A DNA stretch of 64,000 nt from Aliarcobacter thereius LMG 24486 (GTDB lineage: Bacteria; Campylobacterota; Campylobacteria; Campylobacterales; Arcobacteraceae). A program made the position numbers and the translations under genes. Positions 8,860 through 16,728 of the stretch are shown piece after piece (position 1 is the stretch's first letter; the number at the start of each line of letters is the position of its first letter). Where the stretch lies: assembly GCF_004214815.1 (NCBI RefSeq), contig NZ_CP035926.1, positions 62,001 to 126,000 on the forward strand, read 5' to 3'. The notes under the pieces were generated by a model, which had not been told where the DNA came from, did not search any database, and saw nothing but the letters and a program-made list of their open reading frames with translations.

Positions 8860-9549
8860 TTATTTTTTTAAATTATATATTAAAATAGCTGCAGCAGCTG
8901 AAACATTTAAAGAATCAAACTTTTTTTCCATTTTAATAGATACTTTTAAATCAAGTTTTTTTGTAACTTTTGGGCTAATTCCTTCACCCTCATTTCCTAA
9001 AAAAAGAGCAACTTTATCTGTTTTCTCTATTTTCCCATATTTTTTTAAATCGGTTCCATCCATTGTTGCACCAATAAGTGCAAAACCAGCATCTTTTAAC
9101 TCACTTGCTAAATCAACACTTTTTGGATGAATTGCAAATGGTAAATCAAGAAGCGCTCCAGCACTTGTTCTTATTGTTCCAGAGTTATTTACAGTTTTTA
9201 TATCAGCTGCAATTAAACCATCAATTCCTAAAGAGTAACAAGTTCTAGCAATTGCACCAATATTTCCAACATCAGTTAAACCATCTAAAACAACAATAAA
9301 ATTCATATTTTTTAAATCTTTTATTGCTGTATAACTATAATCACTAAGCTTTAAAATAAGCCCTTGATGATTTCCACCTTTTGCTAAAGCTTGAGCTTTT
9401 TGGTTATCAACTTTATGTATTTTTTTATTTAATCTTGCAAATTGAGTAAATAGTTTTTTATCAATTTCTTTCGATAAAAATACCTCTTCTACTAATTCAG
9501 GGTGCTTTTCTAATACATAAAGTACTATTTGTTTTCCATATACTATCAT
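8860..9549 (-). CDS. rlmB: 23S rRNA 2'-O-ribose methyltransferase, TrmH/SpoU (RlmB) family
   Basis: 229 residues. A short N-terminal substrate-binding domain (1-75) is followed by a SPOUT knot domain with the family signatures LDGLTDVGNIGAIARTCYSLG (about 89-109), FLGNEGEGIS (about 189-198) and the C-terminal SLNVSAAAAILIYNL. It methylates a guanosine ribose in 23S rRNA (G2251 in E. coli RlmB). The start overlaps the stop of rsmI by 4 bp, giving a two-gene rRNA methylation unit. Confidence 0.9.
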   Translation of the reverse strand: MIVYGKQIVLYVLEKHPELVEEVFLSKEIDKKLFTQFARLNKKIHKVDNQKAQALAKGGNHQGLILKLSDYSYTAIKDLKNMNFIVVLDGLTDVGNIGAIARTCYSLGIDGLIAADIKTVNNSGTIRTSAGALLDLPFAIHPKSVDLASELKDAGFALIGATMDGTDLKKYGKIEKTDKVALFLGNEGEGISPKVTKKLDLKVSIKMEKKFDSLNVSAAAAILIYNLKK

Positions 9550-10376
9550 TTTGTGATTTTATCCAATAATTTTTGATAAACCTCTTTTATAGATTCTCCT
9601 GTAAGCTTTGAAATTAACTTTGCTTTTACTTTTGGAGCTATATCAAGTGGTAAAATATCATCTAATTCTAAGTTGAAACCAATTTTCTCTTTTGCTTCAA
9701 CAACAACAACCCATTCACCTTTTATTTCAAGGTTTTTTAACTTTTCATATAAATTTTTAGAACTATCTTTATAAGAAGTTTGATAAACCTTGCTTATCTC
9801 TTTTACTAAAAATATTGTTCTATTTGGCTCTTTTTTATTTAGTTCTTCAAAAAGTTTTAAAATTCTATGAGGTGATTCATAAAGAATTGAAACTCTGTTA
9901 CTATTTAAAACTTCATCAAGTTTTGAAGCTCTACTTGCACCTTTATGGTCTAAAAAGCCAAAAAAAGTGAACTCTGTACTTGAAAATCCGCTCATTGCAT
10001 AAGCAGTTAATATCGCATTTGCTCCAGGTAAAACATCATAAGGAACACTATTTTTTATACACCAATCAACCAAAGATGCACCAGGGTCACTAACACAAGG
10101 CATTCCAGCATCACTACAATAAACAACATTTTTAGTAAAAATATCTTTTGATAAGTTTTTTAAAACCTCTTCTTCATTGTGAGAATGAAAAGATTTGAAT
10201 TCTTTGCTTAAAGTTGATGAAAAGTCAAGTTTATATTTATCTGCTAAGAGATTTAGAAGTTTTTTTGTTACTCTTGTATCTTCACAAAAAATTAGTTCCG
10301 CTTCCAATAAGATATTTAAAGATCTTTGAGAAATATCTTCAAGATTTCCTATTGGAGTTGGAACTAAGCACAACAT
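9546..10376 (-). CDS. rsmI: 16S rRNA (cytidine-1402-2'-O)-methyltransferase
   Basis: 276 residues, tetrapyrrole-methylase-like fold. The N-terminal LVPTPIGNLEDISQRSLNIL and the segment YCSDAGMPCVSDPGASLV are the family signatures, with VLPGANAILTAYAMSGF and SILYESPHRILKLFEEL following. It 2'-O-methylates C1402 in the decoding centre of 16S rRNA. It is immediately downstream of rpmE (9 bp) and overlaps rlmB, so the set rpmE-rsmI-rlmB is ribosome-related. Confidence 0.95.
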   Translation of the reverse strand: MLCLVPTPIGNLEDISQRSLNILLEAELIFCEDTRVTKKLLNLLADKYKLDFSSTLSKEFKSFHSHNEEEVLKNLSKDIFTKNVVYCSDAGMPCVSDPGASLVDWCIKNSVPYDVLPGANAILTAYAMSGFSSTEFTFFGFLDHKGASRASKLDEVLNSNRVSILYESPHRILKLFEELNKKEPNRTIFLVKEISKVYQTSYKDSSKNLYEKLKNLEIKGEWVVVVEAKEKIGFNLELDDILPLDIAPKVKAKLISKLTGESIKEVYQKLLDKITK

Positions 10377-10385
10377 AATGTTGTA

Positions 10386-10589
10386 TTATTTTGCCATATT
10401 ATATTTAGCTTTAAATTTCTCAACTCTTCCAGCAGCATCAACAATTTTTTGCTCTCCTGTGAAGAATGGGTGACAAGCAGAACAAATGTCAATTCTCATT
10501 GCTTCAACATTTGATTTTGTCTCAAAGCTATTTCCACAAGCACAAGATACTTGGCATAGTTTGTAATCTGGATGAATATCTTTTTTCAT
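10386..10589 (-). CDS. rpmE: 50S ribosomal protein L31 (zinc-binding type)
   Basis: 67 residues. The four zinc cysteines of the C+ type are present (Cys16, Cys18, Cys36, Cys39), as is the HPFFTGEQ signature. The N-terminus [10 protein letters not shown] is canonical. The ATG is preceded by AAAAAAGGAAAATGG. The leader between miaA and this gene can fold into a pseudoknot (separate entry), which could mediate autoregulation. Confidence 0.97.
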   Translation of the reverse strand: MKKDIHPDYKLCQVSCACGNSFETKSNVEAMRIDICSACHPFFTGEQKIVDAAGRVEKFKAKYNMAK

Positions 10590-10617
10590 TCCATTTTCCT
10601 TTTTTAAAATAAGCGAA

Positions 10618-10667
10618 TGATAAAAGAGCGAGTCTTTGCAAGTCCTTTATCAAACTTTTGAACTTGC
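10618..10667 (-). promoter_or_regulatory. candidate L31 mRNA leader with H-type pseudoknot
   Basis: Read on the minus strand, GCAAGTTC (10667-10660) pairs with GGACTTGC (10645-10638), 8 bp with one G-U. Its loop contains TGATAAA (10652-10646), which is complementary to TTTATCA at 10624-10618. The crossing stems form an H-type pseudoknot 28 nt before the rpmE start. Ribosomal protein leaders for L31 are known in other phyla; this one is an inference. Confidence 0.4.
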
Positions 10668-10669
10668 GA

Positions 10670-11545
10670 TTATATCTTAAAATACTTAACAATCTCTGAA
10701 TTTAAGCTAGAAATTATACTCTGTTTTTTATCTTTAAATTGACCATTTGAAAAAGTATTTTGTCTTTTTGCTAATTTCATAGTATTTAAAATGATTTTTT
10801 CTTCCAATTGTTTTTTATCTATTTTTCCATCTAAATACTCTAAAACTTCAATTATTCCAATACTCTTCATAGAGTTTGGAGCTCTTGTATATCTCTTTTC
10901 TAGGAAAATTGTTTCATCTATTAAACCATCTTTTAACATCTGTTTTGTTCTTAAAATTACTCTTTTAACTAACTCTTCTTTATCTCTTTGTATCTCAAAT
11001 ATTTTTAGATTTGGAGCTAGAGCTTTTTTAGGATTTTCTATGAAATATTGTGATGGAGTGAGTTTTGTTTGTTTATAAATTGAGTAAGCTTTTTCTACTC
11101 TATATCTATCATTTGATTCAATTTTTTTCATATAGTTTTCATCTAAAGAAAATAAGAGATTATATGCAAGTTCTAAAGGGATATCTAGTTCAATTTTCTT
11201 ATCTAAGCCATCACTTAAACCATCTTTTAAAGCTTTCAAATAAAACCCAGTTCCACCAACTATTATTAAGTTTTTATTATTTTCTTCTGCAAATCTTTTT
11301 GTTTTTTTATAAAGATTTAGAAACTCTATAACATCAAAATTTTCATTTGGAAAAACTTCATCTATTCCAAAATGAATAATATCTCCTCTTTCTTCTTTTG
11401 TTGGTTTTGCACTTGCAATGTCTATCTCTTTATATACACAAAGAGAGTCCAAAGATAAAATTATAGAGTTTGTTTTATTTGCAATATCAAGAGATAGTGC
11501 AGTTTTTCCAGATGCGGTTGTTCCTATAATCGCTGCTTCAATCAT
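10670..11545 (-). CDS. miaA: tRNA dimethylallyltransferase
   Basis: 291 residues. It transfers dimethylallyl to A37 of tRNAs reading UNN codons. The P-loop GTTASGKTALS is at about 8-18, followed by the LSLDSLCVYKEIDIASAKPT motif, the GGTGFYLKAL segment at about 97-106, and the C-terminal TMKLAKRQNTF motif that contacts tRNA. The start overlaps the end of the small lipoprotein gene by 8 bp. Confidence 0.96.
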   Translation of the reverse strand: MIEAAIIGTTASGKTALSLDIANKTNSIILSLDSLCVYKEIDIASAKPTKEERGDIIHFGIDEVFPNENFDVIEFLNLYKKTKRFAEENNKNLIIVGGTGFYLKALKDGLSDGLDKKIELDIPLELAYNLLFSLDENYMKKIESNDRYRVEKAYSIYKQTKLTPSQYFIENPKKALAPNLKIFEIQRDKEELVKRVILRTKQMLKDGLIDETIFLEKRYTRAPNSMKSIGIIEVLEYLDGKIDKKQLEEKIILNTMKLAKRQNTFSNGQFKDKKQSIISSLNSEIVKYFKI

Positions 11546-11747
11546 CTATGTTTTGCTCTTTATAATTTTCTATTTCAAGAGTAAGTCTATTTATTTCTAG
11601 CTCTTTTTTTATGAGAAGTTCAATTAATTCTGTTTTATTCTTCTTATTTAATTCTTCTTGGTCTTTTTCAATTTTTGTAGCACAAGCAGTGAATAAAATA
11701 GCTAAAATAAAAATTATTATAGAGTTTTTAAGAAAAATATTTAACAT
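11538..11747 (-). CDS. small lipoprotein with coiled-coil tail
   Basis: 69 residues with a lipoprotein signal peptide; the lipobox LFTAC places the acylated Cys at position 22. The mature part is a charged helix (KDQEELNKKNKTELIELLIKK) likely to form a coiled coil. It overlaps miaA and is probably the first gene of that transcript. I do not recognise the family. Confidence 0.7.
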   Translation of the reverse strand: MLNIFLKNSIIIFILAILFTACATKIEKDQEELNKKNKTELIELLIKKELEINRLTLEIENYKEQNIDD

Positions 11748-11818
11748 AAGAAGCTTCCTTTTTCATGGATTATAACTAAAAAGCATTAATTTAATCATTA
11801 TTTGATAAACTTCACGCC

Positions 11819-12694
11819 ATGAAAAAACTAATACAAAAAATAAAAGATTTTAGTGAGTTGGTTGTGTTTACTCACTCTGTTTTTGCATTTCCTTTTATAT
11901 TTATTGCGATGATTGTTGCATCAAAAGAACTAAATGGAACTGCTTGGTTTGGTACTGAACTTCTATTTTTAGGGATTTTAGCAGCTGTTACAGCAAGAAA
12001 TTTTGCTATGGGATTTAATCGATATATGGATAGAGATATTGATGCTTTAAATCCAAGAACTTCAAACAGACCAAATGTTGATGGAAGAGTTAGTCCAAAA
12101 GCAATGCTTGTTTTTGTAATTTCAAATGGAATAGCATTTATATTAGTTGCATATTTTATAAATCTTTTGGCACTTGTTTTATCTTTCCCTATTCTTGTAA
12201 TTTTGGCTTCTTATTCATATTTTAAAAGATTTTCATATCTTGCTCATATTATATTAGGATTCTCTTTGGCTTTAGCACCAATTGCAGGAGTTGTTGCTGT
12301 TAGTGAAACTATTCCTTTTTGGGTTATTTTGCTTAGTATAGGAGTTGTTTTTTGGGTTGCTGGTTTTGATTTGTTGTATTCTTTGCAAGATATAGATGTA
12401 GATAAAGAGTTAGGACTTCACTCTATTCCATCAAGATTTGGTGCAGAAAAAACAATGCTTTTTTCGAAAATATTTCACTTTATCACAGTTCTTTTTTGGC
12501 TTTTATTTGTAATTTATTCAAATGGTTCATATTTTGCATATTTTGCTGTATTAGTATCTGCTTTAATGCTCTCTTATGAACACTATTTAGTAAGCAAAGA
12601 TTTCAAAAAAATAGATAGAGCTTTTTTTACTGTAAATGGATATTTAGGAATAATATTTTTTATTTTAGTTCTTTTAGATTGTACAATTTTATAA
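11819..12694 (+). CDS. UbiA-type prenyltransferase of menaquinone biosynthesis (MqnP-like)
   Basis: 291 residues with 8-9 transmembrane helices. Both Asp-rich Mg-diphosphate motifs are present: NRYMDRDID (about 67-75) and the second near LQDIDVDKELG (about 194-204). The UbiA superfamily prenylates aromatic acids at the membrane. Campylobacterota generally make menaquinone by the futalosine route, in which this homologue (MqnP) prenylates 6-amino-6-deoxy- or 1,4-dihydroxy-6-naphthoate-type intermediates; annotation as 4-hydroxybenzoate polyprenyltransferase is also common. The MqnP role is inferred from lineage. Confidence 0.88.
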   Translation: MKKLIQKIKDFSELVVFTHSVFAFPFIFIAMIVASKELNGTAWFGTELLFLGILAAVTARNFAMGFNRYMDRDIDALNPRTSNRPNVDGRVSPKAMLVFVISNGIAFILVAYFINLLALVLSFPILVILASYSYFKRFSYLAHIILGFSLALAPIAGVVAVSETIPFWVILLSIGVVFWVAGFDLLYSLQDIDVDKELGLHSIPSRFGAEKTMLFSKIFHFITVLFWLLFVIYSNGSYFAYFAVLVSALMLSYEHYLVSKDFKKIDRAFFTVNGYLGIIFFILVLLDCTIL

Positions 12695-12737
12695 TTTTAA
12701 GTAAAAAACAGATAGAATCTCAATCTAATTTTTAGGT

Positions 12738-12810
12738 GCGTCCATAGTTCAACTGGATAGAATGACAGGTTTCGACCCGGTAGGTTGTGGGTTCGACTCC
12801 TACTGGGTCA
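12738..12810 (+). tRNA. tRNA-Arg(TCG)-like, possibly degenerate
   Basis: The D arm (GTTC/GAAT with GG in the loop), anticodon loop TTTCGAC (anticodon TCG at 12772-12774) and T arm (GTGGG / CCTAC with loop TTCGACT) are all in place. The acceptor strands GCGTCCA and TGGGTCA fail to pair at 1-72 and 2-71, the anticodon stem has an A-G mismatch, and no CCA is encoded. GACCCGGTAG (12774-12783) can instead pair with CTACTGGGTC (12800-12809). It is either a poorly paired functional tRNA or a decayed copy. Confidence 0.5.
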
Positions 12811-12842
12811 AAAAACTCTATTTTAAAAATTATTTTAATTAA

Positions 12843-12860
12843 GTAATCATTTTGTAACCA
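12843..12860 (+). promoter_or_regulatory. candidate Pho box upstream of pstS
   Basis: GTAATCA (12843-12849) and GTAACCA (12854-12860) are half-sites with an 11-bp period, 60 bp before the pstS ATG. The same element (GTAATCATWTTGTAAYCAA) occurs 60 bp before pstC. OmpR/PhoB-family regulators bind 11-bp-spaced direct repeats, and such a regulator is encoded at 19826-20500. Confidence 0.6.
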
Positions 12861-12902
12861 AGACTTTTTAAACTTTCATTATCTAAATAATAGGAAGAAA
12901 AA

Positions 12903-13955
12903 ATGAATTTAAAAAATATATCTTTGGCTCTTGCTCTATCATCAGCTTTAGCTACAAGTGCAGTTGCAAATGAGCAGTTAAAAATAGTTGGTTCTTCAAC
13001 TGTTTATCCTTTTTCATCTTTAGTTGCTGAGGAGTTTGGTGCTACTACAAAATTCTCAACTCCAGTTGTTGAATCAAATGGAAGTGGTGGAGGAATAAAG
13101 TTATTTTGTGCAGGTGCAGATAAAAATACTCCAAGTATTGCAAATGCTTCAAGACAAATGAAGAAGAGTGAATTTGAAGTTTGTAACTCAAATGGTGTTA
13201 CAAATATTAGTGAAGCTTTAATTGGATTTGATGGAATTGCAGTTGCTCAAAGTTCAAATGTAAAAAGCTTTAATCTAACAAAAACTCAATTAGCACTTGC
13301 ATTAGCAAAAGAAGTTCCTTCAAAAGATGGAAAATCTTTAATTGCTAATCCATATAAAAAATGGTCAGATATTGATGCAAGTTTACCAAATAGAGAGATT
13401 ATTGTTTATGGACCACCAAAATCATCAGGAACAAGAGACTCTTTTGAAGAGATGATTTTACAAAGTGCATTAAAAAAAGTTTCAGCTTATACAGATATGT
13501 ATAAAAAAGATGAAAAAGCAAATAAAAAATATAAAAAATATAGTGAAATTAGAACAGATGGTGCTTATGTTGAATCAGGAGAGAATGATAACTTAATTGT
13601 TCAAAGATTAACAAAAAATGAAGCAGCAGTTGGAATCTTTGGTTACTCATTTTTAATTGAGAACAAAGATAAAGTTGTTGGATTAAGTATTGATAATGTT
13701 TTACCAACAGTTGATGCTATTTCAAGTGGTAAGTATCCAGTTGCAAGATCAATGTATTTTTATATTAAAAATGACCACCAAAAATCAAATTCATCTTTAA
13801 AAGAGTTTACAAAACTATTTATGAGTGAGAAAATGATTGGAGAAGAAGGAATTTTAACAGAAATCGGACTTATTCCTTTAGCAAAAGATACAAGAACAAA
13901 AGCTAGAAATATTGTTTTAAATAGTACAAAATTAAAAGCAAGTGATCTACACTAA
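12903..13955 (+). CDS. pstS: phosphate ABC transporter substrate-binding protein
   Basis: 350 residues with a Sec signal peptide (MNLKNISLALALSSALATSAVA) and a mature periplasmic phosphate-binding protein starting near LKIVGSSTVYPFSSLVAEEFG. The conserved phosphate-contact segments are visible: GSSTVYP, ESNGSGGGIKLFC, and PKSSGTRDSFEEMIL. It delivers Pi to PstCA. It has its own candidate Pho box and is followed by a terminator, so it can be expressed in excess over the membrane parts. Confidence 0.96.
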   Translation: MNLKNISLALALSSALATSAVANEQLKIVGSSTVYPFSSLVAEEFGATTKFSTPVVESNGSGGGIKLFCAGADKNTPSIANASRQMKKSEFEVCNSNGVTNISEALIGFDGIAVAQSSNVKSFNLTKTQLALALAKEVPSKDGKSLIANPYKKWSDIDASLPNREIIVYGPPKSSGTRDSFEEMILQSALKKVSAYTDMYKKDEKANKKYKKYSEIRTDGAYVESGENDNLIVQRLTKNEAAVGIFGYSFLIENKDKVVGLSIDNVLPTVDAISSGKYPVARSMYFYIKNDHQKSNSSLKEFTKLFMSEKMIGEEGILTEIGLIPLAKDTRTKARNIVLNSTKLKASDLH

Positions 13956-13963
13956 AAATAGAT

Positions 13964-13988
13964 AAAAAGAGGAGCCCTCCCTCTTTTT
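13964..13988 (+). terminator. rho-independent terminator after pstS
   Basis: Stem AAAAAGAGG / CCTCTTTTT with a 7-nt loop, then AG, directly downstream of the pstS stop. Confidence 0.75.
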
Positions 13989-14004
13989 AGAATATAGGAA
14001 AAAA

Positions 14005-15735
14005 ATGCGTAATTGGAATGAAATTATTGAGAAGCTTGATTATGCTTTTCAACCAATAATATACTCTCACACAGGTAAAATTTGTGCTGTTGAAGCACTT
14101 CTAAGAAATGTACAAGATATCCCAGGAATTGGAACTATTGATGAACTTTTTGATTTAGCTTTTAGTGATGAATATTTATATGAATTAGATTTAAAACTAA
14201 GAGAAAAAGCTATAAATAAGTTTGCAAAACTAGAACAAAAAAATCTAAAGCTTTTTTACAATTTAGATAATAGAATAATATATAATAAAAATTACTCTCA
14301 GGGAAATACTGAGAAAATTTTAGAAAAATATAATTTAAGTAAGGATACGGTAGTTTTTGAACTTAGTGAAAAAGGTACAGCTATTGAACAAAATGCTCTT
14401 TCTTCAATGCTTCAAAGATACAAAGAAAGTGGTTATAAAATTGCAATAGATGATTTTGGAATAGGGGTTTCTGGATTAAAACTTCTATACTTTAGTGAAG
14501 CAAATGTTATAAAACTTGATAGATTTTTTATATCAAATATTGATCAAGATGCAAAAAAAAGACTTTTTTGTTCTTCAATAATAGATATGGCTCATATTAT
14601 GGGAATATTAGTTGTAGCTGAAGGAATAGAAACAGAACAAGAGTTTTATACTTGTAAAGAGATTGGAGCTGATTATATTCAAGGTTATTTAGTTCAAAAA
14701 CCAACTAAAGATATAAAAGAGATAGAAAAAACTTATGAACATATTGTAAAATTAATAGAGTGTGATAAAAGAGATAATAGTAAGAATTTTATAAATGATG
14801 AGTTTATAGAAGAGATTTATCCACTAAATGTGCATACTTCACTCTATGATCTATTTTTGCATTTTAAAAGAAATACAGAACATAATTTTGTACCAATAGT
14901 TGATGAATTTGGATATTTCTTAGGAGTTATTTATGAAAGTGATATTAAAAAAATATCTTACTCACAATATGGATTGTCTTTGGCACAGAATAAGACATAT
15001 TCATCTACATTATTAAAATATATTAAACCAGCTTTGAGTGTTGAAGTAACTTGGGGAGTTGATAAAATATTAGAGATGTATAATCAAAATATAAGTAGCT
15101 CTTTGGGTATTTTTATAACTTCATCAGATAAGTATAAAGGGTTTATAAATTTAAATTCTCTTTTAACCTTATCATATAGAAGAAATATTGAGATAGCAGC
15201 AAATCAAAATCCCTTAACAAAATTGCCAGGAAATAATCAAATAGAGAAATATATAAATGAAGCATTTAAAGAAAATTTCAAAATAAATACTTGCATAATA
15301 TATTTTGATTTTAATGATTTTAAGCCTTTTAATGACATTTATGGATTTAGGCAAGGAGATAGAGCAATATTAATGTTTGCAGAACTTTTACAAAAAAGAT
15401 ATCAGAAAAATGCTTTTATTGCTCATATTGGTGGAGATGATTTTTTTGTTGGAATTAAAAATAGTTTATCGAATGATATTATTGAATTAACATCACTTGT
15501 ACAAGATGAATTTGAAAATAGTGCAAGAAACTTATACTCAAAAGAGGATAAAGAAAAATCACATATTGTTTCAAAAGATAGATTTGGAACTATAAGAAAA
15601 TTTGATTTATTAACAGTGTCTTCAGCAATAATAGAGATAAATCCAAAATCAAATATTGATAAATTAGATCACATGCTAAACATAGTGAAAACTCAATCAA
15701 AAGGCTCACGAAATCCTATTTTTATAGAGCTTTAA
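14005..15735 (+). CDS. EAL-CBS-GGDEF cyclic-di-GMP signalling protein
   Basis: 576 residues in unusual order. First is an EAL phosphodiesterase domain (1-250) with Glu30 in EALLR, the NLDN asparagine, FELSE, IDDFG (Asp149/150), IKLDR and VAEGIET all intact. A CBS-like pair (~270-390, FVPIVDEFGYFLGVIYESDI) comes next, and then a GGDEF domain (~395-575) with GGDDF at 476-480 and the FDFNDFKPFND substrate region. It has no membrane segment and is probably cytosolic. The EAL half looks catalytically competent; GGDDF is a near-canonical signature. It lies between pstS and pstC, suggesting a link of phosphate status to c-di-GMP. Confidence 0.92.
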   Translation: MRNWNEIIEKLDYAFQPIIYSHTGKICAVEALLRNVQDIPGIGTIDELFDLAFSDEYLYELDLKLREKAINKFAKLEQKNLKLFYNLDNRIIYNKNYSQGNTEKILEKYNLSKDTVVFELSEKGTAIEQNALSSMLQRYKESGYKIAIDDFGIGVSGLKLLYFSEANVIKLDRFFISNIDQDAKKRLFCSSIIDMAHIMGILVVAEGIETEQEFYTCKEIGADYIQGYLVQKPTKDIKEIEKTYEHIVKLIECDKRDNSKNFINDEFIEEIYPLNVHTSLYDLFLHFKRNTEHNFVPIVDEFGYFLGVIYESDIKKISYSQYGLSLAQNKTYSSTLLKYIKPALSVEVTWGVDKILEMYNQNISSSLGIFITSSDKYKGFINLNSLLTLSYRRNIEIAANQNPLTKLPGNNQIEKYINEAFKENFKINTCIIYFDFNDFKPFNDIYGFRQGDRAILMFAELLQKRYQKNAFIAHIGGDDFFVGIKNSLSNDIIELTSLVQDEFENSARNLYSKEDKEKSHIVSKDRFGTIRKFDLLTVSSAIIEINPKSNIDKLDHMLNIVKTQSKGSRNPIFIEL

Positions 15736-15738
15736 TCT

Positions 15739-15756
15739 GTAATCATATTGTAATCA
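15739..15756 (+). promoter_or_regulatory. candidate Pho box upstream of pstC
   Basis: GTAATCA at 15739-15745 and again at 15750-15756 (11-bp period), 60 bp before the pstC start. Sequence, spacing and distance match the element before pstS. It provides an internal promoter region for pstCAB-phoU and the genes that follow. Confidence 0.6.
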
Positions 15757-15798
15757 ATACTTAATAGACTTTTAAAAATAAAAAATAAAGGTAAAGTA

Positions 15799-16728
15799 TT
15801 GAATATCTTTGATACACAAAAAAAACAAAGAGAACTCAGTGAAAAGCTTATAAAAGCAATATTGATTTTTGCAGCTACAATCTCAATCTTAACAACTTTT
15901 GGAATTTTATTCTCAATTTTGTTTGAAGCAATAGAGTTCTTCAAATTAAGAAGCTTCTGGTATTTTCTAACTGGAACAACATGGTCACCAGGTACAGCAA
16001 ATAGCCAGTTTGGAGCATTGCCAATATTTGCTGGAACATTTGTAATCACAGTTATTGCTTTAGCAGTTGCTATTCCTATTGGATTGGGAAGTGCTATATA
16101 TATGAGTGAATATGCAAGTCCAAGATTAAGGGATTATTTAAAACCTATGCTTGAAATCCTTGCAGGTATTCCAACTGTTGTTTATGGATTTTTTGCAGCA
16201 ATTACAGTTGCACCTTTGGTTGTAAAAGCAGCAAACTTTTTTGGTCTTGAAGCAACATTTAATTCAGCACTTGCATCTGGAGTTGTTATGGGAATTATGA
16301 TTATTCCACTTATATCTTCACTTTCAGATGATGTTATAAAAGCAGTACCAGATTCTCAAAGAAAAGCTGCATTTGCTTTAGGTATGACACAAGCTGAAAC
16401 TATTAGAAATATAGTTATCCCATCAGCATTACCAGGAATTATTTCAGCATTTCTTTTAGCACTTTCAAGAGCTTTAGGAGAAACAATGATTGTTGTTATG
16501 GCAGCTGGATTAAGACCAAATTTATCTATAAATCCTCTTGAAGATATGACAACAGTTACAGTTACGATTGTAAACTCTTTAGTTGGAGATTTTGAGTTTA
16601 ATTCACCAGAAACTTTAAGCGCATTTGCACTTGGACTTGCACTATTTATTGTTACATTGATTTTAAATATGATCTCATTATCTTTAATTAGAAAATTTAA
16701 AGAAAAATATAAAGTGAATACATTATGA
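15799..16728 (+). CDS. pstC: phosphate ABC transporter permease PstC
   Basis: 309 residues with six transmembrane helices and the BPD_transp_1 domain; the EAA loop (about residues 198-217) begins RKAAFALGMTQAETIRNIVIP. It pairs with PstA as the membrane channel for Pi. The start is a TTG at 15799 with a GGTAAAG site upstream; the frame has no better start. Its stop overlaps the pstA start by 4 bp. Confidence 0.95.
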   Translation: MNIFDTQKKQRELSEKLIKAILIFAATISILTTFGILFSILFEAIEFFKLRSFWYFLTGTTWSPGTANSQFGALPIFAGTFVITVIALAVAIPIGLGSAIYMSEYASPRLRDYLKPMLEILAGIPTVVYGFFAAITVAPLVVKAANFFGLEATFNSALASGVVMGIMIIPLISSLSDDVIKAVPDSQRKAAFALGMTQAETIRNIVIPSALPGIISAFLLALSRALGETMIVVMAAGLRPNLSINPLEDMTTVTVTIVNSLVGDFEFNSPETLSAFALGLALFIVTLILNMISLSLIRKFKEKYKVNTL

